This document shows, piece after piece, positions 32,673-41,905 of a stretch of 53,303 bases of DNA. The DNA is from Akkermansiaceae bacterium (lineage in GTDB: Bacteria; Verrucomicrobiota; Verrucomicrobiia; Verrucomicrobiales; Akkermansiaceae), in the NCBI GenBank assembly GCA_029242935.1, contig JAQWSX010000116.1, positions 1 through 53,303 of the forward strand, written 5' to 3'. The translations under genes were made by a program, and so were the position numbers. The notes beneath the pieces were generated by a model. It saw nothing but the letters and a program-made list of their open reading frames with translations. It had not been told where the DNA came from and did no database searches. Position 1 is the first letter of the stretch. Every line of letters begins with the position of its first letter.

Positions 32673-35600
32673 TTATAGCGAGGTCTGGAGGTCTTGCAAC
32701 CACGCACCGCCACCAGGAGTTTCAATACGAATACGATCCCCCGTTTTGATGGCAAGTCTCTGAATCCCCCTCAACTCCTGCCACTGCCCGTCACGCAAGA
32801 GCAAATTACGCCCGGGAACACCGTTGGGGCGCGGAATAAGCTCACGCCGTTGGGTGAGTAGCGATACCGTGGTTTCCTCCAAAAACTCGATCTCCCTTAC
32901 CAAACCATCGCCACCCATCCACTCACCCTGCCCACCGGAACCGCGCCGGATTCCAAACTCACGAACCCGCACAGGAAACCTCTCCTCGAGAATTTCTACA
33001 TCAGTGATGGCGGTATTAGTCATGTGAACGTGACATCCACTCCTTCCATGCCAACCCGGACCAGCTCCAGCCCCGCCACCGATCGTTTCATAAAATCCAA
33101 AGCTCTCATTTCCAAAGAGGAAATTATTCATCGTGCCCTGTCCGTGGGCCTGTAAGCCAAGAGCTTCCAGAAGAACATCTACGATTCTTTGGCTGGTCTC
33201 GACATTACCCCCAACCACCGCTGGACACGCTTTCGGATCACGCGTAAGCGGTGGGTCCAGAATACCCGATTCGGTCACGATCTCGACCTGATCAAGAAGT
33301 CCTTCATTCAAAGGAACATCCGTCCTCACCCAAAGTCTCAAGGCATATAAAACTGCACTCCTAACAATAGCCGGAGTGGCATTCAAGTTGCCTGGATGGA
33401 CGTCGGCCGAGCCGGAGAAATCCACCACCAACTTTTTATCTTTGGATATCCTAACCCGGATTACCGAGCCGTCATCCATCGTGTCTTGCGCACTTGCCTC
33501 CCCAAATCCCTCCAAGGCTCCGGCAAGAAGAAACGAGGATCGTTCATAAACTCCCCTCATATGACAAACCACAACCTCCACCGAAGACTGTCCAACCAGC
33601 TTTCCCAGCGCTTTTACCCCATACCGATTAGCCACAACCTGCGCTTTTAAATCGGCTAAATTATCCGCAGGCGATCGAGATTCTTCGAAAGACTCTCCCC
33701 CAATGAATTCAATTGAAGTTGGAGGAATCACGATTCCCTCCTCAGCAAGGCAGCAGCCATCCGGAGGCATTGACCCCGGAGTTTTCCCTCCAATCTCAGC
33801 ATGGTGGGCACGATTAGCAACAAATCCGACTAATTGCTCATCGACAAAAACCGGACTAATCACAGTGACATCGGGCAAGTGAGATCCTCCGAACGCAGGG
33901 TGATTCACCACCACTGTATCACCTTTCTTCCAAGTTCGATCGCAAGACACCTTTCGCACACAGAGCCCTAGGGCACCCAAATGAACAGGAATGTGGGGAG
34001 CATTCACAATCAAACGGCCTTCGGCATCCAAAAGAGCACACGAGTAATCAAGCCGCTCCTTGATATTCGTAGATAGCGCAGTCCTCCTTAACAACTCCCC
34101 CATCTCCTCAACCACACCCTCAAAACGACGCCTAAAAAGCTCCGCTTCGACAACCGCGGGAGCTCTTCCTTCCAATTCATTCCGACCTTCCCAATCCAAG
34201 CGTATCGAGCCACCTGTCCCCCGAAAAACCCGCCATCCCTTCTCGAGTAGGAGAGTAGAAAACCCATCTTGCTCAAGAGTCAACTTCTCAACCAATCCTC
34301 CTCGCTCAAAACATTCGAAGTCCAAATCGGCCGATCTACCCACCAACTCCAATCTCAAGGCAACCCACTCGATTTCGCGATCAACCGGGCGGGCGTCTCC
34401 ATAAAGCTCACGATATCTCGTCTCGAAGGCTTCTCTAAGTTCCAACTCGGAAATATCCTGACCTGCCTCAATTTCGATACTAGAATCCTGCCCTTTTAAC
34501 CTGAGCTCGAACAAACTCCGATGAACTTGTCGACCTTCCCTCAACTGGTCCAATTCTTCACCGATTGAACCATCTAATAACTTCAAAACCTGTCTTACCT
34601 TGATCTCTCTATCGGCAGCTTGATGTAATCCCCACGCGCTAAGAAGTCCCGCGTCGGCCGGAATAAGAATCTTTTTCATCCCGAGTTCCCTCGCCAGTGC
34701 ACAGGCGTGTTGAGGACCAGCACCTCCAAAAGCCACGAGAGTGTGATCCCGGCAATCATATCCATCTCGAGTTGAAACCTGCCGTAAAGCTTCGGCCATG
34801 TGCCCAATCGCTATCTTTCGAAGCCCCACCAGAAGTTCACCTCGATTCACCTCTTCTCCAATTTCCTGAATCAGTTCATCCAACTTTCCTTCGGCCGCAG
34901 TTCGATCCAGTGGAATGTCAGCACGCGTTTCATCCATGAAACCCAAAAGCAAATTCACATCAGTCACCGTAAGCGGACCACCAGATCCGTAACAAGCTGG
35001 ACCCGGCGAACTTCCAGCACTTTTCGGACCTACTTGAAGTCCGCCATTTCTCCACTGACAAATTGACCCTCCTCCGGCTGCCACGGTCTCGATCTTCACC
35101 GCTGGCGCTAGAACCCTCACTGGACCGATCTCCTGTTCGTAACGATATCCTGGTTCACCAGCAATCCGAGCCACATCGGTGCTAGTTCCTCCCATATCAA
35201 AAGTCAGAACTTGCTCCAAGTCGCAGGCTCGAGCCAGCGCCGCCGCCCCAGCGATCCCACCCGCCGGACCACTAAGCAAACTATCCACGGGACGAAATGT
35301 TTCCGCAGATTTCAACTGCCCGGCACTTGTCATCAGCGAGAGCGGAACTCCAGGGAGAGCATCTTTAAGAGAGCTAAGAAAACCTCCCATCACCGGAGTC
35401 AGATAAGCATTGGCCACGGTAGTTTCCATTCTAGGCCACAGCCGAATCATGGGCGCAATTTCATGGGATACACTCACCTCCGCAAATCCGCTATCGCGTA
35501 AAATCTTAGCAACTCGTTTTTCATGACCCGGAGCCACATCCGCATGAATCATTGCAACTGCCAAAGCTTTTGCCTCTCCAGGATCCGCAAGCTCCGACTC

Positions 35601-36194
35601 ATCAAGAGGTTCTAATTCACGACCCTGCCGGTCAAACCGACCGCTCACCCCGATCACCCGCCTAGTCACTGGAACTGAAAGAGAAGGCGAGAGTTCAAAC
35701 AGATCGGGCCTCCGTTGGTCTCGGACTTCCAACAAGGACTCAAAACCCTTCGATGTATAGAGATCGACCGGGGTGCCTTTTCCCTCCAGCAAAGCATTGG
35801 TTCCTCGAGTCGTCGCAACCCTCAAATCGCCCCGGGGGAATTCAGAACCCGGCGCAGTACCGGTCAAAAGACGGGCTACAACAACAGAAGCGTCTTCACC
35901 CGAGACCAATTCAATGACTTGACCTAGCTGAAACTGACCTTCGACCTTGATCCTTCCAAGCTTGGGCACCGAGTCAGTAATCAGGACGCCATCAACCGAA
36001 AAGCCCTCAAGTCCACGATCATGATCCGAGAGAGGTCGGTCACAAACTAACCACCCATCCTCGATGGAAACCACCGAAGTACGAAGAACTCCGGAAGAAA
36101 GAACCTTACAACGAATCTGCGACCCCGACGGAGTTAATGCCCATCCGTCGGCAAATGTCCCACCGACATCGATTCGAATCTGCCAACCTGCCAT
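32673..36194 (-). CDS. 5-oxoprolinase/hydantoinase, fused HyuA-HyuB
   Basis: The 1173-residue enzyme joins both halves of the ATP-dependent hydantoinase/oxoprolinase family. The HyuA half (to about 640) starts with IRIDVGGTFADGW, an actin-like phosphate loop, and has the second nucleotide block TFDMGGTSTDVARI and later AFGGAGPQHACALARELG. The HyuB half (about 690-1165) shows NIKERLDYSCALLDAEGRL, VVVNHPAFGGSHLPDVTV and GNVETSQRIVDVL. Family members open cyclic imides such as 5-oxoproline with ATP. The fused full-length form favours 5-oxoprolinase over a split hydantoinase, and the neighbouring glutaredoxin fits glutathione turnover, but the substrate is inferred. Confidence 0.9.
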   Translation of the reverse strand: MAGWQIRIDVGGTFADGWALTPSGSQIRCKVLSSGVLRTSVVSIEDGWLVCDRPLSDHDRGLEGFSVDGVLITDSVPKLGRIKVEGQFQLGQVIELVSGEDASVVVARLLTGTAPGSEFPRGDLRVATTRGTNALLEGKGTPVDLYTSKGFESLLEVRDQRRPDLFELSPSLSVPVTRRVIGVSGRFDRQGRELEPLDESELADPGEAKALAVAMIHADVAPGHEKRVAKILRDSGFAEVSVSHEIAPMIRLWPRMETTVANAYLTPVMGGFLSSLKDALPGVPLSLMTSAGQLKSAETFRPVDSLLSGPAGGIAGAAALARACDLEQVLTFDMGGTSTDVARIAGEPGYRYEQEIGPVRVLAPAVKIETVAAGGGSICQWRNGGLQVGPKSAGSSPGPACYGSGGPLTVTDVNLLLGFMDETRADIPLDRTAAEGKLDELIQEIGEEVNRGELLVGLRKIAIGHMAEALRQVSTRDGYDCRDHTLVAFGGAGPQHACALARELGMKKILIPADAGLLSAWGLHQAADREIKVRQVLKLLDGSIGEELDQLREGRQVHRSLFELRLKGQDSSIEIEAGQDISELELREAFETRYRELYGDARPVDREIEWVALRLELVGRSADLDFECFERGGLVEKLTLEQDGFSTLLLEKGWRVFRGTGGSIRLDWEGRNELEGRAPAVVEAELFRRRFEGVVEEMGELLRRTALSTNIKERLDYSCALLDAEGRLIVNAPHIPVHLGALGLCVRKVSCDRTWKKGDTVVVNHPAFGGSHLPDVTVISPVFVDEQLVGFVANRAHHAEIGGKTPGSMPPDGCCLAEEGIVIPPTSIEFIGGESFEESRSPADNLADLKAQVVANRYGVKALGKLVGQSSVEVVVCHMRGVYERSSFLLAGALEGFGEASAQDTMDDGSVIRVRISKDKKLVVDFSGSADVHPGNLNATPAIVRSAVLYALRLWVRTDVPLNEGLLDQVEIVTESGILDPPLTRDPKACPAVVGGNVETSQRIVDVLLEALGLQAHGQGTMNNFLFGNESFGFYETIGGGAGAGPGWHGRSGCHVHMTNTAITDVEILEERFPVRVREFGIRRGSGGQGEWMGGDGLVREIEFLEETTVSLLTQRRELIPRPNGVPGRNLLLRDGQWQELRGIQRLAIKTGDRIRIETPGGGAWLQDLQTSL

Positions 36195-36231
36195 ACCTCA
36201 GTGTTATTCTCCAAAAATAGCGCAGGGACAA

Positions 36232-36996
36232 TCAATCGATTTGAGAAAACTCCCGCGCAACGATCGTCAAAATTTCGCGCACCCCAGGACGGAACTCGCC
36301 CTTATAAAAAACAACGAGGGTCGTCGCTTCACCATGAATCAACTCAACAGAAGCCTCCTCAGAAACCACATTCAAGTCAGCGCCGTGGCCAAGGCCTCGT
36401 ATTCCACCGCGCAAAACGCTGAAGGCAGCCTGCTCGGCCCGCCCAAGTAATTGCACACTCACAATTCCGGAGAGAGCCGATGCTCTTTTTAGTATCTCAT
36501 CGCGGTTCAAATTATGAGCGACTCCAAAGATTGCGCGCAACACTAACTGTCGTTCATCGATAGATTGGGGGTCCGGAACTGGATCTGACGATAGTGGAAT
36601 ATCGGACTCAGCTAAGCGCTTGAGTGCTGATTGCTCGAAGGGAGCAGGCATCACAAGCGGGTCCTGCTCCTCCATTTTAGGAGTTTCCCGGACAGGTTTG
36701 GGAGGATCCACCGGTCTGCCTGGGATCGCAAACCCTTCCATGGGCTCCGACAGACGAATTGGGGGAAGCCCTGCCTGCTTTGGCACGGAACCAGCATCAG
36801 GTGAAGAAGGTGACAGCGGAACCTCCTTCTGAATCCTCCGCTCAGGAAGCTGACTTGGTGACTTTTCCAGCGTACCTTTCTGCTGAAATGGCAACGGGGT
36901 CTCCGGCTGCTTGGGTGCTTGCTCAAAGGGATTCTCCAGCGGTCCAGACGAATCACTCTGCGCAGCTGTGAATGGATTGGAGGGATCGGGTTTCAT
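36232..36996 (-). CDS. Proline-rich protein with possible roadblock-like C-terminal domain
   Basis: I do not recognise the 254-residue protein. Residues 1 to about 145 are low-complexity and rich in Pro, Ser, Glu and Gln (NPFEQAPKQPETPLPFQQ), so probably unfolded. The last 105 residues fold as mixed alpha/beta: a helix (ERQLVLRAIFGVAHNLNRDEILKRA), strands (SGIVSVQLLGR), a helix, and strands (ASVELIHGEATTLVVFYKG) followed by a final helix (VREILTIVAREFSQ). This order resembles roadblock/LC7 (MglB-like) domains, which bind small GTPases or organise complexes. That is inference from pattern. It lies between def and the oxoprolinase gene, probably in one transcript. Confidence 0.6.
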   Translation of the reverse strand: MKPDPSNPFTAAQSDSSGPLENPFEQAPKQPETPLPFQQKGTLEKSPSQLPERRIQKEVPLSPSSPDAGSVPKQAGLPPIRLSEPMEGFAIPGRPVDPPKPVRETPKMEEQDPLVMPAPFEQSALKRLAESDIPLSSDPVPDPQSIDERQLVLRAIFGVAHNLNRDEILKRASALSGIVSVQLLGRAEQAAFSVLRGGIRGLGHGADLNVVSEEASVELIHGEATTLVVFYKGEFRPGVREILTIVAREFSQID

Positions 36997-37025
36997 AAAT
37001 AAAAGGAGGATGGAATTTTTTACTC

Positions 37026-37568
37026 TTAAACAGTCAAACGCTTGAGCTTACGCTTAATTGATAACTTGGCCGCGGTCGGCAAACGGTCCACAAAAAGAAC
37101 TCCGTTGAGGTGATCTGTTTCGTGCTGGATGGCACGGGACAACAAGCCATCAGTCTCCACGAGAATCTTACGACCATCGAGCAGCTCGAGAGTTGCCCTA
37201 ACCTTCGCCGGCCGACGGACTTCAGCATTGATCCCCTCGATACTCAGGCAGCCTTCGGTCGCCGACTCCTTCTCACTCCCAAACTCAATTGATGGATTAA
37301 TAAAAACCAATGGCATAAGATCATCGAGAGAACTTTCCTCTCCATCGACCTTCAAAAAGGTAATGCATTCGGGATCGTGGGACACATCCACCACAGCCAT
37401 TTGAATATCGCGATCGACTTGAGGCGCAGCAAGCCCAACCCCCTGGGCCTCAACCATTGTTTCAATCAAATCCTCTCCTAACTGCTTAAGCTCGTCGGTC
37501 ACCTCGGTGACCTTGCGGCATTTTTTACGAAGCACCGGATTGCCATATTGGATAATTTCAAGAATCAT
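37026..37568 (-). CDS. def: Peptide deformylase
   Basis: The 180-residue metalloenzyme removes the formyl group from the N-terminus of new proteins. All three family motifs are present: GVGLAAPQV, EGCLSIEG (metal Cys) and QHETDHLNGVLFVDRL (metal His pair and catalytic Glu). The C-terminus LSIKRKLKRLTV is a typical basic tail. It starts 2 bp after the exbD stop, so it is translated from the tonB-exbB-exbD message. That is an unusual position; def is more often next to fmt. Confidence 0.97.
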   Translation of the reverse strand: MILEIIQYGNPVLRKKCRKVTEVTDELKQLGEDLIETMVEAQGVGLAAPQVDRDIQMAVVDVSHDPECITFLKVDGEESSLDDLMPLVFINPSIEFGSEKESATEGCLSIEGINAEVRRPAKVRATLELLDGRKILVETDGLLSRAIQHETDHLNGVLFVDRLPTAAKLSIKRKLKRLTV

Positions 37569-37570
37569 AA

Positions 37571-38038
37571 TCAGGGGCTTTCGGAAGAAAAAGTACCGTT
37601 TGTTGATTGAGGTCTTTCAACCAAGTAGTAAATCTCTTTTTCGGAATAACCGGCGTCAATTGCAGCACTATGAGCCCTTAGAATCGCTTGAAATGGGCAT
37701 TCCTTGTCTACTCGAAGGGCAAGTTTTAAGCCAGCTCTCTCCTTAAGATTGGCGATAAGATATTCCTTTAACAAGCCCGGAACCACTGGCGTCCCATCAA
37801 GTTCAGCCCTACCATCTTTGCCCAGTGACAAGGTCGACCGGGTTTGCTTGGTCGTCGTAACCTTCATCGAATGCGCGGATGGCAGCGAAACTTGAATCTC
37901 CGGCTTGAGCTTCTTTTTCTCGAAATCATCCGGATCCTTCATCGTCACGATGAAAAAAAACAAAAGTGTCACCAAAATATCGATCAAGGGGACGATCGAG
38001 ACCGTGGGGGGCTTCCGGGCTGTGCGGTTGAATTCCAC
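37571..38038 (-). CDS. exbD: ExbD/TolR-family protein (second set)
   Basis: The 155-residue protein has a short N-terminal tail, the membrane span with its proton-carrying Asp (VPLIDILVTLLFFFIVTM) and a periplasmic domain. It follows the second exbB after 11 bp and precedes def by 2 bp. It differs from the exbD at 26386 in sequence and partner, so the cell has at least two such motors. This one goes with a TonB-like transducer. Confidence 0.94.
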   Translation of the reverse strand: MEFNRTARKPPTVSIVPLIDILVTLLFFFIVTMKDPDDFEKKKLKPEIQVSLPSAHSMKVTTTKQTRSTLSLGKDGRAELDGTPVVPGLLKEYLIANLKERAGLKLALRVDKECPFQAILRAHSAAIDAGYSEKEIYYLVERPQSTNGTFSSESP

Positions 38039-38049
38039 TCGATAAGATT

Positions 38050-38694
38050 TTACGATTTATCGCGAAAGAAAACGTGTTGGTGACAGGCCGAGACCACCCG
38101 CCCCAGCAGCACTTCGAGCCGCGCCGAAAACAGCTCGATTTTCCGACTAAAAACACCTTGAGCGATGACCGCCGGGACAGTAATTGCGATTCCTACAATG
38201 GTCGTGCTGAGAGCGGTCGCGATACCAGCACGAATTCGCTCGTTATCTTCCAAATCAGAGAAGGCCGTGACCAAGCCGCTCGCAGTTCCTAGCAATCCAA
38301 GGAGGGGTGAAATCGTGATGATGACATCGAGAACCGACATCCCCGCGTTCATTCGGACGATTTCTTCTCGAGCAGAGGACTGCACGGCCTCCTGGACTTC
38401 ACCCTGTGTCTTCCCCGCATTACCAAGAGCAACCGAACAGAGACGTGAGAGCGAGTTTTCCTCACGCGCAAATTCGCTTTGCAAATTGCCAAGCGTTCCT
38501 GCCTCAAGATGCTCTTCGAACCGCTCGACTTCACGTCCCAGTTCATCGGGGACAACTCGTGAACGCTTTAGGCTGATCGACTTCAGTAAGATGACTGTTA
38601 AACCAACCAAAGAACATATTCCAAGTAGGATCATAAAAAACCCCCCCCCTTTAAAAAAATCCCACGTTGTTTCGAGTGCTTCGGAAAACTCCAT
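38050..38694 (-). CDS. exbB: ExbB/TolQ-family proton channel (second set)
   Basis: The 214-residue protein has three membrane spans: MILLGICSLVGLTVILL near 21-37, then the conserved block VLDVIITISPLLGLLGTASGLVTAF and TALSTTIVGIAITVPAVIAQGVF. It forms the channel half of a Ton/Tol-like motor with the next gene. Codons 16-18 are a run of nine G in the DNA (38641-38649), between T7-A3 and T6 tracts, so the reading frame is exposed to slippage. It follows the TonB-like gene by 9 bp. Confidence 0.94.
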   Translation of the reverse strand: MEFSEALETTWDFFKGGGFFMILLGICSLVGLTVILLKSISLKRSRVVPDELGREVERFEEHLEAGTLGNLQSEFAREENSLSRLCSVALGNAGKTQGEVQEAVQSSAREEIVRMNAGMSVLDVIITISPLLGLLGTASGLVTAFSDLEDNERIRAGIATALSTTIVGIAITVPAVIAQGVFSRKIELFSARLEVLLGRVVSACHQHVFFRDKS

Positions 38695-38703
38695 ATTTTT
38701 TAC

Positions 38704-39858
38704 TTAATGATAATTGAAAGTGACGATGATCTCCAAGGGATCGCCTTTGAGTTCCGTGACAACATCTTTTGGCATCTTCGGGATATTGATCCCACTGAGC
38801 GCCCGCAAGATCATGCCCCATTGGGTCCCTGACGCTCCCACCATAGCCATTTGCTTCTGACGTGACACCTTACCGCTCTTGTTCACAACAAAGTAAAGGG
38901 TCACGTTACCAGGGGCAAGGAGTGAGCGATTGCTGATGTTTTCCATTTGCCAAGCCGTTTCGAGCTTTTTGAAAATTGCTCCTTGGTATCGGCCAATCGC
39001 TGTATTGGCGACATCGAGCGAACCTTTGCCATTCGCGCTGATCACTCCGGCGATGCGGGTCTTTCGGGATCGCGGAGCGAAGCCACCATTCTGCTCAGCC
39101 GCTTCGCGCTGATCCTTTGCTGGGCGCTCGGGCATAGTCTCTTCGGCATTCTCAATCTCCGGCTTGACCAGCTCTTTCTTCCGACCGTCACCCACTTCCT
39201 CCTCTAATAACGCCAAGGCTTCCTCAATTGAGGTCAGTTCATCCTTTGGGGTTGCAGGCGCTGCCTCCTCGACTGGAACGGGCACGGGATCTTTCACAAG
39301 CGGTTCGGCATCACCAGTCGTCTTCGCGGTCTCTTGATTAATCTGCTCATCACCTTTTCCAACATCCACCGAATCCCTCATACCGGTATTCCCGCCCACT
39401 GCATCACCTTCAGAAAAGTCGGAGTCGAAAGTTTTGGGATCATTTTTGGGCTCTTCATCTCCAGAGAGGGCCGCCCTATCTTGCTCACCCGCAATTGCAT
39501 CTTCATCGCTGCTCGCAGTCGTATCACGCTCGCCAATCAAATCTGTTTCCTTGGGAGGTTCTCCTGACTCCTGAGCCTCATTTGTCTGAACAAAAACGGG
39601 AGACGGATCTTGTTCCTCGGCTTCTTCCGGTTGCTCAGGCTGTATTGGAACAACCGACACCCCAGCGGGTTCCTCATAAACCATCTGCATTTTGATCAGA
39701 TCGGGCCTCGGCTCAGATTTCTTTTCCTCATAATCAATCCGCTCTGAAAACAAATTCGAAGCCATGAGAACAACGAAGAGGAAAAATAGGCCGATGTGTG
39801 CCCATGCCGCTATCAGCAGAGCAAAGACGAGATCACGTCGGTACATCAGACTATTCAT
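38704..39858 (-). CDS. TonB/TolA-like energy transducer
   Basis: The 384-residue protein has one N-terminal membrane span (about 10-36, FALLIAAWAHIGLFFLFVVLMA). A long acidic Pro/Glu/Asp-rich periplasmic linker follows (about 45-265). The C-terminal TonB/TolA-like domain (about 290-384) contains YQGAIFKKLETAWQ, VTLYFVVNKSGKVSR and a final GDPLEIIVTFNYH. It transmits force from ExbB-ExbD to an outer-membrane receptor or the Tol-Pal complex. The linker is more acidic than the Lys/Pro linker of classical TonB, and the final domain looks more TolA-like. It is the first gene of tonB-exbB-exbD-def. Confidence 0.85.
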   Translation of the reverse strand: MNSLMYRRDLVFALLIAAWAHIGLFFLFVVLMASNLFSERIDYEEKKSEPRPDLIKMQMVYEEPAGVSVVPIQPEQPEEAEEQDPSPVFVQTNEAQESGEPPKETDLIGERDTTASSDEDAIAGEQDRAALSGDEEPKNDPKTFDSDFSEGDAVGGNTGMRDSVDVGKGDEQINQETAKTTGDAEPLVKDPVPVPVEEAAPATPKDELTSIEEALALLEEEVGDGRKKELVKPEIENAEETMPERPAKDQREAAEQNGGFAPRSRKTRIAGVISANGKGSLDVANTAIGRYQGAIFKKLETAWQMENISNRSLLAPGNVTLYFVVNKSGKVSRQKQMAMVGASGTQWGMILRALSGINIPKMPKDVVTELKGDPLEIIVTFNYH

Positions 39859-40172
39859 CGCAACTTCGGTAGTCTCGCCAAAAAAAAATAAAAAACAACC
39901 CCTTAGGCCGCTAGGAGATAAGCTCCAACCAGTGAACCAAAGAAAATTTCGGGATTAGATCCGCCCAAACCATCTCATCATCAGAGGGATAATCCTCTGA
40001 ACTTCCTGATAAGGAGTCCTGAACCTCACTCGATGCCCCTTCCCCGAAATAGAACCCCTAAACGGTGGGACCCCAAACCGATTTCATGAGCCACTCGTCT
40101 AACACCACCTTTTCCAGCCGATACCACGCTGAACATCAAACCGCTCTTTTTGTCTTTCAAAAAAACATCGCC
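39859..40172. other. Intergenic region without a recognised gene
   Basis: This 314-base stretch separates the TonB-like gene start from the ABC permease stop, so it should hold the tonB promoter and any terminator of the ABC operon. I see no coding frame with a clear family match and no tRNA. An A-rich run (39881-39896) lies just upstream of the TonB-like start. A 7-bp hairpin TCAGAGG/CCTCTGA with a 6-base loop is at 39981-40000, without a T tract on either strand. Confidence 0.5.
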
Positions 40173-41018
40173 TTACGTCTTGAAATCGCGCGATTGAAAT
40201 ACCATCCATCCCAAAATAAAAAGACTCACACATAGTCCCATCAAAATTGAGTAACTTTCCACAATTCGTTCCCAAGGGATATTTTCCTGAAGGACATAAA
40301 TCCAGTTCGCCATTCGGAAGGTAATAAAGACGTCTTTGTGATTTGCTAGAAAGGGGATGTTCTGCAAAACGAAATCTATAAAAAACACGCTCAACGCCAT
40401 CACGGAAGCAGCAGCCGGCTTAATCTTTAGGCAGGAAAAAAAGAAGCCCAGTGAGGTCACCACACACATACTCAAACCCATGAAGCAGGCCCCCGTAAAA
40501 AGCCGCTGAAAAGCTTCATCGCGATCTGGATACACGGCAAGAATATACATCTCGGGATTCCAGACAAAGAGCCCCCCTTCACTTCCCATAGCAAACAAAG
40601 CCATCCCATATCCAGTCAGTCCCACGAAGATCACAAAGGTCACAGTGTAGATAATGACGGCGCAGTATTTGAGAACTAGAATCCGCAAGCGAGACACCGG
40701 CCGCGATAGAACCATCCGCATGTTTCCATCCTCCGTTTCTTTGGCAACAATATCTCCGGCGACCAATGCGAAATAAATCGAACCCAGTAAAAACATACTA
40801 AATCCCATAATCCAATAAGTTGCCGTCAGTGATGATGAGAGAAGCTCCACCGGGATGAAGTTTCGTTTCGCCAAATCCTCGAACTGTTCACGACCAACGT
40901 AAATCCACAGAGAGAGGAGCAAGGCCTCAAAGATCAAAAATACAACATAGCCAATGTAGGTCCGCTTGCGGGCAAAGAGCTTTTTAAGCTCCCCTCGTAA
41001 TTGTCGAAGAAACATCAT
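40173..41018 (-). CDS. ABC-2-type transporter permease
   Basis: The 281-residue protein has six hydrophobic spans, starting with YIGYVVFLIFEALLLSLWIYV. The N-terminal MMFLRQLRGELKKLFARKRTY is typical of ABC-2 permeases, and the loop ETEDGNMRMVLSRPVSRLRIL matches the conserved coupling segment (GTLR-like) of NatB/BcrB-type exporters. Its start overlaps the stop of the ATPase gene by four bases (ATGA), so they are translated as a pair. The exported substrate is not known. It is last in a four-gene overlapping cluster. Confidence 0.92.
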   Translation of the reverse strand: MMFLRQLRGELKKLFARKRTYIGYVVFLIFEALLLSLWIYVGREQFEDLAKRNFIPVELLSSSLTATYWIMGFSMFLLGSIYFALVAGDIVAKETEDGNMRMVLSRPVSRLRILVLKYCAVIIYTVTFVIFVGLTGYGMALFAMGSEGGLFVWNPEMYILAVYPDRDEAFQRLFTGACFMGLSMCVVTSLGFFFSCLKIKPAAASVMALSVFFIDFVLQNIPFLANHKDVFITFRMANWIYVLQENIPWERIVESYSILMGLCVSLFILGWMVFQSRDFKT

Positions 41019-41905
41019 GGCTTGCTCAAACTACTGTGTTCCAAATAGACATCCTCTAATGAACGCCTGACCGGTGTCACTTCATTAACCTCTGCGCCCC
41101 GTTCAATTAAGGACCTCACCACATCAGAGATCTCAGTCCCCTCGGGAAAGACCCACCGGTCTCCGTTCATCTTCTCTCCTCCGAAACTACTCACGACCTC
41201 GCCAAGAATCCTAAGCGGCTTCGCTTGCAACCTAAGCCCCGGGCGGTCGTCACGAAGCTCATCCACCGCCCCCTCATAAACCAACTCGCCAGCCCGAATG
41301 ATCGCAACCCGATCGCACATTTGCTCCACCTCGGACAAAAGGTGCGAATTAAAAAGGACGGTCATTCCCCGCTCCTTTCGAAGCCCCAAAATAAAATCAC
41401 GAAACCACTTAATTCCCTCGGGATCGAGTCCATCGGTCGGTTCGTCCAATAAAAGAATTTCCGGCTCGGGCAGCAAGGCTTGCGCCAGGGCAAGTCGCTG
41501 CCTCATTCCATGACTGTAGGCGCCAACCTTTGAATGAATCCGGTCGCTCAAATCCACCCGCTCAACAACTTCCATAGCCGCTGCCCTGTCAAAGCGTCCG
41601 CTTAAACCGACCAACACTTTGAGATTATCCCAACCGCTCATGTAATCGTAGAATGCTGGGGCCTCAAAAATCGAGCCCACCTTACGGAGAGCCTTTTGTG
41701 GGTTTTCCCGGACCGAGATATCACCGATAAAAACCTCCCCGCTTCCAGCGGCCACCATACTTAAGATGATCCCAAGCGTGGTGCTTTTCCCTGCGCCATT
41801 GTGACCAAGAAGACCATAGATTTCTCCCCGATCGACCTCAAATGAGACGCCCTTCAGAGCATCCTTTCCTGCGAACTTCTTGGTGAGATTTTGAACCTTA
41901 AGCAT
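41015..41905 (-). CDS. ABC transporter ATP-binding protein
   Basis: The 296-residue ATPase has Walker A GHNGAGKSTTLG, the signature YSHGMRQRLALAQALL (the form usual for ABC-2 exporters), Walker B EILLLDEPTDGLDP and the H-loop LFNSHLLSEVEQMCD. It pairs with the permease gene, which overlaps it by four bases. The ATG at 41905 overlaps the pseudopilin stop by one base (TGATG); a GTG one codon earlier is possible. Such ATPases drive export of drugs, peptides or envelope components. The link with a pseudopilin gene is unusual. Confidence 0.95.
   Translation of the reverse strand: MLKVQNLTKKFAGKDALKGVSFEVDRGEIYGLLGHNGAGKSTTLGIILSMVAAGSGEVFIGDISVRENPQKALRKVGSIFEAPAFYDYMSGWDNLKVLVGLSGRFDRAAAMEVVERVDLSDRIHSKVGAYSHGMRQRLALAQALLPEPEILLLDEPTDGLDPEGIKWFRDFILGLRKERGMTVLFNSHLLSEVEQMCDRVAIIRAGELVYEGAVDELRDDRPGLRLQAKPLRILGEVVSSFGGEKMNGDRWVFPEGTEISDVVRSLIERGAEVNEVTPVRRSLEDVYLEHSSLSKP

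Noticed and set aside
39981-40000. 7-bp hairpin in the tonB/ABC intergenic region
   Set aside because: No T run follows on either strand and no second feature supports it; kept only as a note.
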